This document shows positions 15,741 through 23,820 of a stretch of DNA of 44,419 bases, piece by piece. Position 1 is the first letter of the stretch. Each line of letters begins with the position of its first letter. The stretch lies in contig QCOG01000004.1 in the NCBI GenBank assembly GCA_003213015.1, positions 77,486 to 121,904 of the forward strand, written 5' to 3'. The translations under genes and the position numbers were made by a program. The notes beneath the pieces are model-generated. The model worked only from the letters and a program-made list of their open reading frames with translations. It made no database searches and was not told where the DNA came from. This stretch comes from Pelagibacteraceae bacterium AG-430-F16. Lineage in GTDB: Bacteria; Pseudomonadota; Alphaproteobacteria; Pelagibacterales; Pelagibacteraceae.

Positions 15741-18700
15741 TGTCCAAAAATCTAAGAATAAATAATAAACAATTTGTAGACGAGACCAGAAAACTATCTT
15801 TTGTTTTTAATGGAAAAAAATTATACGGATATAAAGGCGATACACTAGCCTCTGCACTACTTTCAAATGATATTCATCTTGTGGGAAGAAGTTTTAAGTA
15901 TCATAGACCAAGAGGAATAATGACCTCTGGTTCTGAGGAACCAAATGCAATTCTTCAAATAGGAAATGACGATGCTCTAACAGAGCCTAACGCACGAGCT
16001 ACTGAAATTGAATTATATGATGGTTTAATTTGTAACAGTCAGAATTGTTGGCCAAGTGTAAAATTTGATATAGGTGGAATAAATAACTTTTTATCACCTC
16101 TCCTTCCTGCAGGTTTTTATTATAAAACATTTATGTGGCCAGCAAGTTTTTGGGAAAAGTACGAATACTTTATTCGTAAATCTGCTGGCTTAGGAAAATC
16201 CCCAACAAAACAAGATCCAGATATGTACGACCACAGATATATGCACTGTGATATCTTAATAGTTGGAGGTGGTGTTTCTGGTTTGATAGCGGCTAAAATA
16301 GCTTCTGATGATAATAAAAAAGTTTTATTGTTAGAGGATAAGGAATTACTGGGAGGTTCATTAATTTATGATGATAATGATATCTCTAAAATTGATAATC
16401 AAAAAAGTAGTGAATGGTTAAAAAAACTTATTGATAATATTAAAAACGATAAGAATATCATTATTAAAACTAGAACAAGTCTTGCTGCTTATCATAATTA
16501 TAACTTTTTACTAGCAAGACAAAATTTAACTGATCATTTAAGTGTTAATGTCCGCAATAATAAAATCAGACAAAGGCTTTACAAAATAAGAGCAAAAAAA
16601 GTAATTATCTCCACTGGTGCTATAGAAAGACCTCAAGTTTTTCATAACAACGATAGACCCGGTATAATGTTGGCATCTGCCGTAAAAAAATATATAGACT
16701 ATTTTGGTGTCAGATGTGGTTTGGAAAATGTTATATTTACCAATAATGACAGTGCTTATGAAACAGCTTTATCTTTACATAAATCGGGCACAAAATTAAA
16801 TGCAATAATAGATATTAGAGATAATTCATCTTCAGAAATTGTAAATAAAGTTAAAAGTCTAGGAATACAAATTTATTGGAATCATACAATAGTAAACACT
16901 AAAGGTTACAAAAGAATTAACAAAGTATCAGTAATGAAGCTAAATGATAAAGGCAATGATGTTATCGGAAAGAAGATTGAATTAAATTGCGATTGCTTAG
17001 CAATTTCTGGTGGCTGGACCCCGATGGTTCATCTATTTACACAATCAGGTGGTAAACTTAAGTTTGATAACAAAGATAATATTTTTGTTCCAGATAAAAC
17101 AAATTTAAATCAATTAAGTATTGGTTCTGCAAAAGGAGATTTTGAATTAGATGATGTTTTAAAAAATTCAATAAAAGATACAAAAAAGTTTTTGCAGATT
17201 GAAAATTCTAATTTTGATAAAATTGATGTTAAATGCTCTAAGGAAAAGGAGAAAAAAAATATATGGTTACTTCCATCAGATAAACCGTTAAGTAAAACAA
17301 AACCATTTTTAGATTATCAAAATGATAGTACTGCAAAAGATATAAAGTTAGCTTTACGAGAAGGCTTTAAATCAATTGAACACGTAAAAAGATATACAAC
17401 GACTGGTATGGGTACAGATCAAGGTAAACTTGCTAACATGCATGCCTTAGGTATAGTTGCTGATACAACTAATACTAATATGGGTGATCTAGGTACGACA
17501 ACGTTTAGACCTCCGTATACTCCACTTACTTTTGGAACCATAGTAGGTAGAAACGTTGGGCAATTTTTTGATATTTTTAGAAAAACACCTATGCATGACT
17601 GGCATGTCAATAATAATGCAAAGTTTGAAAATGTCGGTCAATGGAAACGTGCTTGGTATTATCCAAAAGATGATGAAACAATGCATGATGCCGTGCAAAG
17701 AGAAAGTAAAGCTGCAAGAGAGTCTAGTGGAATATTAGATGCTTCAACACTTGGTAAAATCGATATTCAAGGAACTGATGCAAATGAGTTTCTTAATAGA
17801 GTTTACACAAATGCTTGGTCAAAATTGCAAATAGGTAAGTGTAGATATGGTTTAATGTTAAATGAAGATGGTATGGTTTACGATGATGGAGTTACAACAA
17901 AACTGGGTGAAAATCACTATTTGATGACAACAACAACTGGTGGTGCTGCAAATGTCATGTCTAAACTTGAAGATTATTTGCAGACAGAATGGCCAGAATT
18001 AGATGTATTTTTAACATCTGTTACTGATCATTATTCAACAGCAAGTGTATGCGGTCCAAACGCAAAAAAAATTATTACTAAAATTTTTAAAGATTTAGAT
18101 TTGTCTGATGAAAGTTTCCCACATATGTCATTTAAAGAGGTAAAACTTGGTGAAATTAATTGTAGAGTTATGCGTATAAGTTTTACAGGTGAACTTAGTT
18201 ATGAAATTAATGTAGAAGCATCATACGGTAAGTACATATGGGAAAAATGTATTGAAGCTGGGAAAGAATTTGACATTACTCCTTATGGAACTGAGACTAT
18301 GCACCTTTTAAGAGCTGAAAAAGGATTTATCATTGTTGGCCAAGATACTGATGGAACGATGACACCAGTAGATCTTCAAATGGACTGGATAATTAGTAAA
18401 AAAAAGTACGACTTTATTGGTAAACGATCTCTATATAGAAGCGATACTATAAGAGAAGATAGAAAACAATTAGTCGGACTTTTAACTGATGACCCTAACG
18501 AAATTTTAGAGGAAGGTGCTCAAATTGTTAAAGACGAAAATAAAAAACCTATGGATATGCTTGGACATGTAACTTCAAGTTATTTCAGTCCAACTTTAAA
18601 AAAATCTATTGCTTTAGCAGTTTTGAAAGAGGGTAAACAACTTAAGGGACAAAAACTCTTGGTTCCAATGATAGATAAAACAATTAAAGTGACTGTATCA

Positions 18701-18745
18701 GACACAGTCTTCCTAGATAAAGAGAATGAGAGAATAAATGGATAA
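15740..18745 (+). CDS. soxA: Sarcosine oxidase, alpha subunit
   Basis: 1001 aa, full length. Domains: an N-terminal ferredoxin-like fold (about 15-105; GYKGDTLASALL, KYHRPRGI) lacking the cluster-binding Cys set, as is normal in this subunit; an NAD-binding Rossmann region starting near residue 170 (CDILIVGGGVSGLIAAKIA) with a second segment near 290 (KKVIISTGAIERP); and a C-terminal aminomethyltransferase (GcvT-like) domain from about 620 to the end, which binds THF and captures the methyl-derived C1 unit as methylene-THF (GILDASTLGKIDIQG, TTTTGGAANVM, FTGELSYEINV). Overlaps soxG by 8 bases. No frameshift or truncation. Confidence 0.97.
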   Translation: MSKNLRINNKQFVDETRKLSFVFNGKKLYGYKGDTLASALLSNDIHLVGRSFKYHRPRGIMTSGSEEPNAILQIGNDDALTEPNARATEIELYDGLICNSQNCWPSVKFDIGGINNFLSPLLPAGFYYKTFMWPASFWEKYEYFIRKSAGLGKSPTKQDPDMYDHRYMHCDILIVGGGVSGLIAAKIASDDNKKVLLLEDKELLGGSLIYDDNDISKIDNQKSSEWLKKLIDNIKNDKNIIIKTRTSLAAYHNYNFLLARQNLTDHLSVNVRNNKIRQRLYKIRAKKVIISTGAIERPQVFHNNDRPGIMLASAVKKYIDYFGVRCGLENVIFTNNDSAYETALSLHKSGTKLNAIIDIRDNSSSEIVNKVKSLGIQIYWNHTIVNTKGYKRINKVSVMKLNDKGNDVIGKKIELNCDCLAISGGWTPMVHLFTQSGGKLKFDNKDNIFVPDKTNLNQLSIGSAKGDFELDDVLKNSIKDTKKFLQIENSNFDKIDVKCSKEKEKKNIWLLPSDKPLSKTKPFLDYQNDSTAKDIKLALREGFKSIEHVKRYTTTGMGTDQGKLANMHALGIVADTTNTNMGDLGTTTFRPPYTPLTFGTIVGRNVGQFFDIFRKTPMHDWHVNNNAKFENVGQWKRAWYYPKDDETMHDAVQRESKAARESSGILDASTLGKIDIQGTDANEFLNRVYTNAWSKLQIGKCRYGLMLNEDGMVYDDGVTTKLGENHYLMTTTTGGAANVMSKLEDYLQTEWPELDVFLTSVTDHYSTASVCGPNAKKIITKIFKDLDLSDESFPHMSFKEVKLGEINCRVMRISFTGELSYEINVEASYGKYIWEKCIEAGKEFDITPYGTETMHLLRAEKGFIIVGQDTDGTMTPVDLQMDWIISKKKYDFIGKRSLYRSDTIREDRKQLVGLLTDDPNEILEEGAQIVKDENKKPMDMLGHVTSSYFSPTLKKSIALAVLKEGKQLKGQKLLVPMIDKTIKVTVSDTVFLDKENERING

Positions 18746-19283
18746 CATTAATACAGCCATTAAAGACATAAGAGAATATTCAGACTTAAATTTGAAAGAG
18801 GTAGAACCAATTACTAAAATTAACTTACGAGGAAAAAAAAGAGAGTTCTTTACAAAAGTTGGTCAAATACTCTCTATTATTTTACCAGCAGAAAGCAATA
18901 CGTCTACAGGTAACCAAGAGTTAAGCGCTTTATGGCTAAGTCCAGATGAATGGATGGTTTATACAAATAATATGAATAAAGAAATTTTTGATAGGGTTTT
19001 TAAAGAAATTTCATCGCTTAACTACGGAGCTGTAACAAATGTAAGTGATCAATGGGTGTGCATTAATATTTCTGGGGATAAATTATACGAGTTGCTCTCA
19101 ATGAGCTGTCCTTTTGATTTCTCAAAATTCAAAGACACTAAAGGATCCACAACCCAAACTATAATTAATCATATTGATGTAATCATTCACAACCTAGGTA
19201 ATAACAATATAAATTTATTTGTAAGACGATCGTTTTCTAACCATTTATGGGATTGGCTTAATGATGGGGCGAATTTATTGTAA
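18738..19283 (+). CDS. soxG: Sarcosine oxidase, gamma subunit
   Basis: 181 aa. SoxG packs on the alpha subunit and resembles part of the GcvT fold. Sequence features: LWLSPDEWMVYT, AVTNVSDQWVCINISGDKLYELLSMSCPFDF, and the C-terminal LFVRRSFSNHLWDWL. The ATG lies within the last codons of soxA, overlapping by 8 bases. It is the final sox gene; a 59-base gap with a possible RNA structure separates it from the transporter gene downstream, which may be read through from the sox promoter. Confidence 0.93.
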   Translation: MDNINTAIKDIREYSDLNLKEVEPITKINLRGKKREFFTKVGQILSIILPAESNTSTGNQELSALWLSPDEWMVYTNNMNKEIFDRVFKEISSLNYGAVTNVSDQWVCINISGDKLYELLSMSCPFDFSKFKDTKGSTTQTIINHIDVIIHNLGNNNINLFVRRSFSNHLWDWLNDGANLL

Positions 19284-19342
19284 AATTTAACTGCGTCAAG
19301 GTTAGCGTAGAAAAATATTATAAATTATCTTATTAAACCTTT
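19284..19342 (+). promoter_or_regulatory. 5' leader with candidate H-type pseudoknot
   Basis: Between soxG and the binding-protein gene. Stem 1: CTGCG (19291-19295) with CGTAG (19306-19310), 5 pairs including one G-U. Its loop contains AAGGTT (19298-19303), exactly complementary to AACCTT (19336-19341), which ends one base before the ATG at 19343. The two stems interlock as an H-type pseudoknot with linkers of 2, 2 and 25 bases. A competing hairpin TTAAC (19287-19291)/GTTAG (19301-19305) would exclude it. Formation would cover the initiation region. Predicted by eye only. Confidence 0.4.
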
Positions 19343-20107
19343 ATGAAAAAAATTATCATATTATTATTTACTTTATTATTCTCATTTTCTGCAAACGCTT
19401 CCTCTTTAGACAAAATCCTTTCAAATGGAGAGTTGAGAGTTGGTACAACTGGAGACTGGGATCCGATGACTATAAAAGATCCTTCTACAAACACTTATAA
19501 AGGTTTTGACATTGATGTCATGAACGAACTTGCAAAAGACATGGGTGTGAATATTAAGTTTGTTCCAGCTGAATGGAAAACGATAGTTTCAGGAATAACT
19601 TCAGACAGATATGATATTTCAACAAGTGTAACAAAAACTCCTAAAAGAGCAGAAGTAGCAGGGTTCACGGAGACCTATTACAAATATGGAACTGTTCCAC
19701 TTGTTTTAAAGAAAAATTTAAGTAAGTTTTCAACTTGGGATTCTCTAAACAATAAAGATGTTACAATAGCAACAACACTTGGAACTTCACAAGAAGAAAA
19801 AGCTAAAGAGTTTTTTCCTAAATCAAAATTAAATTCAGTAGAGGCACCTGCAAGAGATTTCCAGGAAGTGCTAGCAGGAAGAGCTGATGGTAATATTACA
19901 AGTTCAACCGAAGCAAATAAATTAGTTATCAAATATCCACAATTAGCAATTGTTCCAGATGGTGAAAAAAATCCTGCTTTCTTAGCGATGATGGTAGGTA
20001 AAAATGATGATAAGTGGAGAAATTACGTTAACGATTGGATCAATAAAAAAAAGAAATCTGGTTTCTTCAAAGAACTTTTAGCAGAATATAATCTTAAAAG
20101 CCTATAA
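19343..20107 (+). CDS. Amino-acid-type ABC transporter substrate-binding protein (SBP family 3)
   Basis: 254 aa. N-terminal signal peptide [18 protein letters not shown] with probable cleavage after Ala19/20, so it is periplasmic. The family 3 bilobal fold is recognisable: [57 protein letters not shown] (Arg that binds the ligand carboxylate in this family), [11 protein letters not shown] and [16 protein letters not shown]. Cyclohexadienyl dehydratases share this fold, so an enzymatic role cannot be fully excluded, but the adjacent permease favours transport. Neighbouring sox genes suggest an amino acid or methylated amine as ligand; this is inference. The leader just upstream may regulate its translation. 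Confidence 0.85.
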   Translation: MKKIIILLFTLLFSFSANASSLDKILSNGELRVGTTGDWDPMTIKDPSTNTYKGFDIDVMNELAKDMGVNIKFVPAEWKTIVSGITSDRYDISTSVTKTPKRAEVAGFTETYYKYGTVPLVLKKNLSKFSTWDSLNNKDVTIATTLGTSQEEKAKEFFPKSKLNSVEAPARDFQEVLAGRADGNITSSTEANKLVIKYPQLAIVPDGEKNPAFLAMMVGKNDDKWRNYVNDWINKKKKSGFFKELLAEYNLKSL

Positions 20108-20147
20108 TAAATTAGCTATTAATAATTAATTCTTTATAAATATAAGT

Positions 20148-20882
20148 GTGAAAAACTTATTTTTACTATTTTCATTGTTATTCTTATTATCATGCGGAAA
20201 ACAAGAGTTGGATTGGTTAATATTATCTCCTAACAATGTTAACGGTTTAACTAATCTAAAATTTTTGTTAAGTGGGTTTACAACTACTATTTTTATATCC
20301 ATCGTATCAATATCTCTATCAATAGTATTGGGGCTAATAGTTGCTATTCCATCTTTAGCAAAAAATAAATTTTTAACATACTTTAATATAGGTTATGTCG
20401 AAATAGTTAGAGCTATACCTTTGTTGGTTTTGATTCTATGGATTTATTATGGATTACCCATTATGACAGGAATAAGTTTTAGTCCATTTGTATCTGGAAT
20501 TATAGCTTTATCTATAAGTGAAAGCGCATTTCAGGCTGAAATTTTTAGAGCTGGAATAAATTCAATTAGAAAACCTCAATGGGAAGCTGGAAGTTCTCTA
20601 GGACTTAACTTTTTTAGAAAATTGAGACTTGTCATTCTTCCTCAAGCTATAAGAAATATACTGCCTGCTATTGGAAATCAGTTTGTATACGTTCTAAAAA
20701 TGTCTTCCTTAGTTTCGATTATTGGTATTGGAGACTTAACTAGAAAAGCGAATGAGCTTGTTGTTACTACATATAGACCTTTAGAAATATATACATTTTT
20801 GATCTTAGAGTATCTTATATTAATTTTAATTGTATCATTCTTAGTAAGACGGCTTGAGAAAAGAATGAAAAAGGATAGTTAA
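20148..20882 (+). CDS. Amino-acid-type ABC transporter permease with lipoprotein-like N-terminus
   Basis: 244 aa from a GTG start at 20148. HisM/GltJ-type permease: about five membrane segments, a signature FTTTIFISIVSISLSIVLG near the first core helix, and the EAA loop EAGSSLGLNFFRKLRLVILPQA that docks the ATPase. Unusual: the first 18 residues read as a lipoprotein signal, FLLFSLLFLLSCGKQ, with a lipobox-like LLSC and Cys17, before the usual permease start ELDWLIL. No ATP-binding subunit gene is next to it, so the ATPase must be encoded elsewhere or shared. Its TAA is separated by one base from the stop of the convergent MATE gene. Confidence 0.88.
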   Translation: MKNLFLLFSLLFLLSCGKQELDWLILSPNNVNGLTNLKFLLSGFTTTIFISIVSISLSIVLGLIVAIPSLAKNKFLTYFNIGYVEIVRAIPLLVLILWIYYGLPIMTGISFSPFVSGIIALSISESAFQAEIFRAGINSIRKPQWEAGSSLGLNFFRKLRLVILPQAIRNILPAIGNQFVYVLKMSSLVSIIGIGDLTRKANELVVTTYRPLEIYTFLILEYLILILIVSFLVRRLEKRMKKDS

Positions 20883-20883
20883 T

Positions 20884-22260
20884 CTAACTTTTTACAAAAA
20901 AATATTTTTTATTATCTTTAAACATATAATTAAAAAAAGTTCCTATAAAAAATAATACTACTAATCCCATTAACCAATTGGTAACTAATATTGTATAAAA
21001 GATATCGCTGTAACCCCCTCCTTTAATATTAATAACGTACCACAAACATAAAAAAGGAATTGCGGTAAGCCTTAATATACTCATATACAAACTAAAAATA
21101 GGTTTCTTAAGAGCCTGAAATACAGCAGTAGTAATAAAAAAAGTTGGATATATAGGACCTATCAATGCTGCAATCTTTAAATATAAAGATCCAAACTTAA
21201 TAGTTTCTGGATCATCGGTAATTAAACCAAGAAGATTTTCTGCACCGAAATATAAAATAAAGCCAGCCATGATCATAAATGAACAACCAAATATTAATGC
21301 TTTTTTATAAAGATCTCTTATCCTTTCAAAATTTCTAGCTCCAAAATTTTGACCACCAATCGATAATACTGCCGTATTCAATGCTATGACTGGTAGTAAG
21401 AATACTTGTTCTATTCTAAGTGCAGCTCCATAACCGGCTGCAGCAATATCTCCAAATTTTCCTACAAAGTAAAGCACATTAAATATACCAACACCAATTA
21501 ATAACATGCTAAACATTATTGGTACAGATTGAAAAGTAAGATTACTTAAAAAGTTAATTTTTGGAATAAAACACTTTACATATAAATACTCTTTAAGTTT
21601 ACAACAATAAACTTTTTGCGCTAAATAAATTGTTCCAATAAGTTGGCAAATAACTGTAGCTATTGCAATACCTGAAATTCCAAAAGCAGGTATTATCGAA
21701 AAACCAAAAATAAAAATTGGATTAAGTATGATGTTTAAAAAAAAAGTAAATATAAGGACGTTTCTGTAACTTTTTGTGTCTCCTTGAGCGTTTAATGTTC
21801 CATTTAAAGATATTTGTATCAATACTATTACTGTGCAATAAAAAATTATATCTAAGTATTCTCTAGTCAAAATAATATTTTCTGGAGATGACCCTAATAA
21901 TTGAAGAAGATAATTGGATGAGTTAATTCCAACAAACGTGACTAATAGTGAAATAACTATTGCAAAAATTATTGATTGAGCCACATATAATGAAGCGACT
22001 TTTTCTTTTTTTTTACCTATGGAATTTCCGATAAGAGTATTAGTACCAGCTCCAACACCAACACCTATTGCTATTATAATAAAATAAATTGGAAACGATT
22101 TTGCTAGAGCACTTAATGCATCAGGTGATATCTTTCCTGCAAAAAAGGTATCAACCAGATTATAAAAAGTTTGAAATAACGATCCAATACTGGCTGGGAA
22201 TGTAACTCTTCTTAGAAGTTGCCACATTGGATCCGCTGTTAAATTAATCTTCTTAACCAT
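20884..22260 (-). CDS. MATE-family multidrug/cation efflux transporter
   Basis: 458 aa with about twelve hydrophobic segments, the MATE length and topology. N-terminal block DPMWQLLRRVTFPASIGSLFQ, LVDTFFAGKISPDALSALA and GVGAGTNTLIGNSIGKKK are characteristic of MATE half 1; GQNFGARNFERI and FILYFGAENLLGL mark half 2. These carriers export organic cations or metabolites in exchange for Na+ or H+. Substrate unknown. It follows the trhO start region with no gap (stop of one at 22261, start of this at 22260), so it sits at the end of the gatCAB-initiated minus-strand run. Confidence 0.9.
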   Translation of the reverse strand: MVKKINLTADPMWQLLRRVTFPASIGSLFQTFYNLVDTFFAGKISPDALSALAKSFPIYFIIIAIGVGVGAGTNTLIGNSIGKKKEKVASLYVAQSIIFAIVISLLVTFVGINSSNYLLQLLGSSPENIILTREYLDIIFYCTVIVLIQISLNGTLNAQGDTKSYRNVLIFTFFLNIILNPIFIFGFSIIPAFGISGIAIATVICQLIGTIYLAQKVYCCKLKEYLYVKCFIPKINFLSNLTFQSVPIMFSMLLIGVGIFNVLYFVGKFGDIAAAGYGAALRIEQVFLLPVIALNTAVLSIGGQNFGARNFERIRDLYKKALIFGCSFMIMAGFILYFGAENLLGLITDDPETIKFGSLYLKIAALIGPIYPTFFITTAVFQALKKPIFSLYMSILRLTAIPFLCLWYVINIKGGGYSDIFYTILVTNWLMGLVVLFFIGTFFNYMFKDNKKYFFVKS

Positions 22261-23163
22261 CTATTTGTAAATTTTTTTAAACATGTAATTTTTTTTTTCT
22301 TTTTTTGCTTTATCAATTTGACTTTGTCTCATTCTAAATCTTACTTTTTGTTGTTCGCTTGATTTATTATAACAATTAGAACAAGAAACACCTTCTTCAA
22401 ATTTTACAGACTTCTTATCTTTATCAGAAATAGGTTCTCTACATCCAGCACAAATTGAATATTTGCCTTTATTTAACCTATGGTTCACTGAAACACGATT
22501 ATCAAATACAAAACATTCCCCTTTCCATAAGCTTTCTTTTCTGTCGATTTTTGACAAATAATTAATAATACCGCCTTTTAACTGAAAAATATTTTTATAA
22601 CCTTTGCTATATAGATAATCGCTAGCCTTTTCGCATCGAATGCCGCCTGTGCAAAACATTCCGATTTTCGAATTTTTATTAAACTTTTTAAAATATTTAG
22701 AAAAATCTCTAAAGTTATTTAATTTTGGATTTATTGACCTCTTGAAAGTTCCAATTCTAAACTCAAAATCTTTTCTAGTATCAATTATGTAAGTGTCTTT
22801 TTTTAAAACAAAATTATTCCATTCTTTAGGTGAAAGATGATTATATTTAACTTTTTTTTTTAATCTTTTTCCAATTGGAACAACTTCCTTTTTAACCTTC
22901 ACCCTCCCCTTATGAAAAGGAATAAATCTATTAAAAGAAATATTTACATTATCAAATTTTGTAATGGCAAATATTTTTTTAAGATTTGTTTTTATTTGTT
23001 TAGTATTTTTTTTTAGGAAAGAAATTGATCCATTAATTCCCTCAGGTGAGATAATTATAGTTCCTTTAATTTTATAAACATTAATGATATTTTGAAGTTT
23101 ATCTTTAAGTTTACTGATCTTTTTTAATTGTTTAAATTTATAAAAACCAAAGATGGTATACAT
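22261..23163 (-). CDS. trhO: tRNA uridine(34) hydroxylase TrhO (rhodanese-like, UPF0176)
   Basis: 300 aa. TrhO hydroxylates U34 of some tRNAs with oxygen on the way to (c)mo5U. N-terminal ferredoxin-like domain with ISPEGINGSIS (about 39-48), central rhodanese domain with the active loop MFCTGGIRCEKAS, Cys171 as nucleophile position, and LKGGIINYL. A C-terminal tail carries CAGC and CSNC pairs, likely a zinc site seen in this family. It overlaps the O-methyltransferase start by one base. The last ~30 residues are strongly basic. Confident. Confidence 0.93.
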   Translation of the reverse strand: MYTIFGFYKFKQLKKISKLKDKLQNIINVYKIKGTIIISPEGINGSISFLKKNTKQIKTNLKKIFAITKFDNVNISFNRFIPFHKGRVKVKKEVVPIGKRLKKKVKYNHLSPKEWNNFVLKKDTYIIDTRKDFEFRIGTFKRSINPKLNNFRDFSKYFKKFNKNSKIGMFCTGGIRCEKASDYLYSKGYKNIFQLKGGIINYLSKIDRKESLWKGECFVFDNRVSVNHRLNKGKYSICAGCREPISDKDKKSVKFEEGVSCSNCYNKSSEQQKVRFRMRQSQIDKAKKEKKNYMFKKIYK

Positions 23164-23819
23164 TATAATTTTCTACAAATTGAAAAACCATCACCGATTG
23201 GGATAATCATATTTTCAACTCTTACATCGTTGTTTACATGTATATTAAAATCTCGAATTATCTCAGTTAAGTGTTCTTTATTGTTTTTATCTACAACATC
23301 CCCATGCCACAAGACATTATCAATTATTATAAAGCCATCTTTTTTTAATAAATTAAAGGATAATTCATAATATTTTTTGTAATTTTCTTTATCAGCATCA
23401 ATAAAAACTAAATCAAATAATTTTTTTTGGTTTATTAATTTATTAATTCCATTGATTGCTTCATCTACGATTATATCAATTTGTTCTGAAACTTTTGCAT
23501 TTTCAAAAAAGTTTTTCGCTACTAATGAAGTTTCTTTATTTTTATCAATAGTGGTGATCTTAGAGCCGTTTTCTAGACCAATGCACATACTTAATGAGCT
23601 AAGACCTGTAAAAGTACCAATTTCCAAAATTTTTTTAGGTTTAAATAATTTTGTTACTAAATATAAAAAATGACATTGGTTAATTGAAATTTGTAATTTT
23701 TTTTTTTTTCCAAGTGTGTCGTTATACCTAATAATTTCATTTTGTACTGGATGTAATTTTAAAGAGTGCTCATCAATATATTTTTCTATTTGCTTATTAA
23801 TAGGTAGATTTGAACTCAT
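23163..23819 (-). CDS. SAM-dependent O-methyltransferase (caffeoyl-CoA OMT family)
   Basis: 218 aa. Class I Rossmann methyltransferase. SAM motif I ILEIGTFTGLSSLSM (about 61-75), acidic IDKNKE after strand 2, and the metal/substrate block FDLVFIDADKENYKKYYEL, followed by GFIIIDNVLWHGDV, are the hallmarks of the cation-dependent catechol-type OMT family. Substrate unknown. Two bases separate it from the gatB stop and one base overlaps trhO, so it is co-transcribed with gatCAB. TrhO acts on tRNA and O-methyltransferases such as TrmR/YrrM act on 5-hydroxyuridine-34; YrrM-type proteins belong to this same family, so a role in mo5U34 formation with TrhO is a reasonable inference. Confidence 0.87.
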   Translation of the reverse strand: MSSNLPINKQIEKYIDEHSLKLHPVQNEIIRYNDTLGKKKKLQISINQCHFLYLVTKLFKPKKILEIGTFTGLSSLSMCIGLENGSKITTIDKNKETSLVAKNFFENAKVSEQIDIIVDEAINGINKLINQKKLFDLVFIDADKENYKKYYELSFNLLKKDGFIIIDNVLWHGDVVDKNNKEHLTEIIRDFNIHVNNDVRVENMIIPIGDGFSICRKL

Positions 23820-23820
23820 G

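Noticed and set aside
17419..17738. Open frames within and opposite soxA
   Set aside because: Shadow frames; the soxA protein is intact and conserved through this region.
19284..19342. Assignment of the leader to SAM-II or SAM-V
   Set aside because: The topology is similar, but I could not match the conserved core bases; a covariance search is needed, so it is left as an unassigned candidate.
20877..20893. Hairpin AGTTA-ATC-TAACT followed by T-run between the permease and MATE genes
   Set aside because: Five A/T-dominated pairs are too weak for an intrinsic terminator and lie over both stop codons; could be chance.
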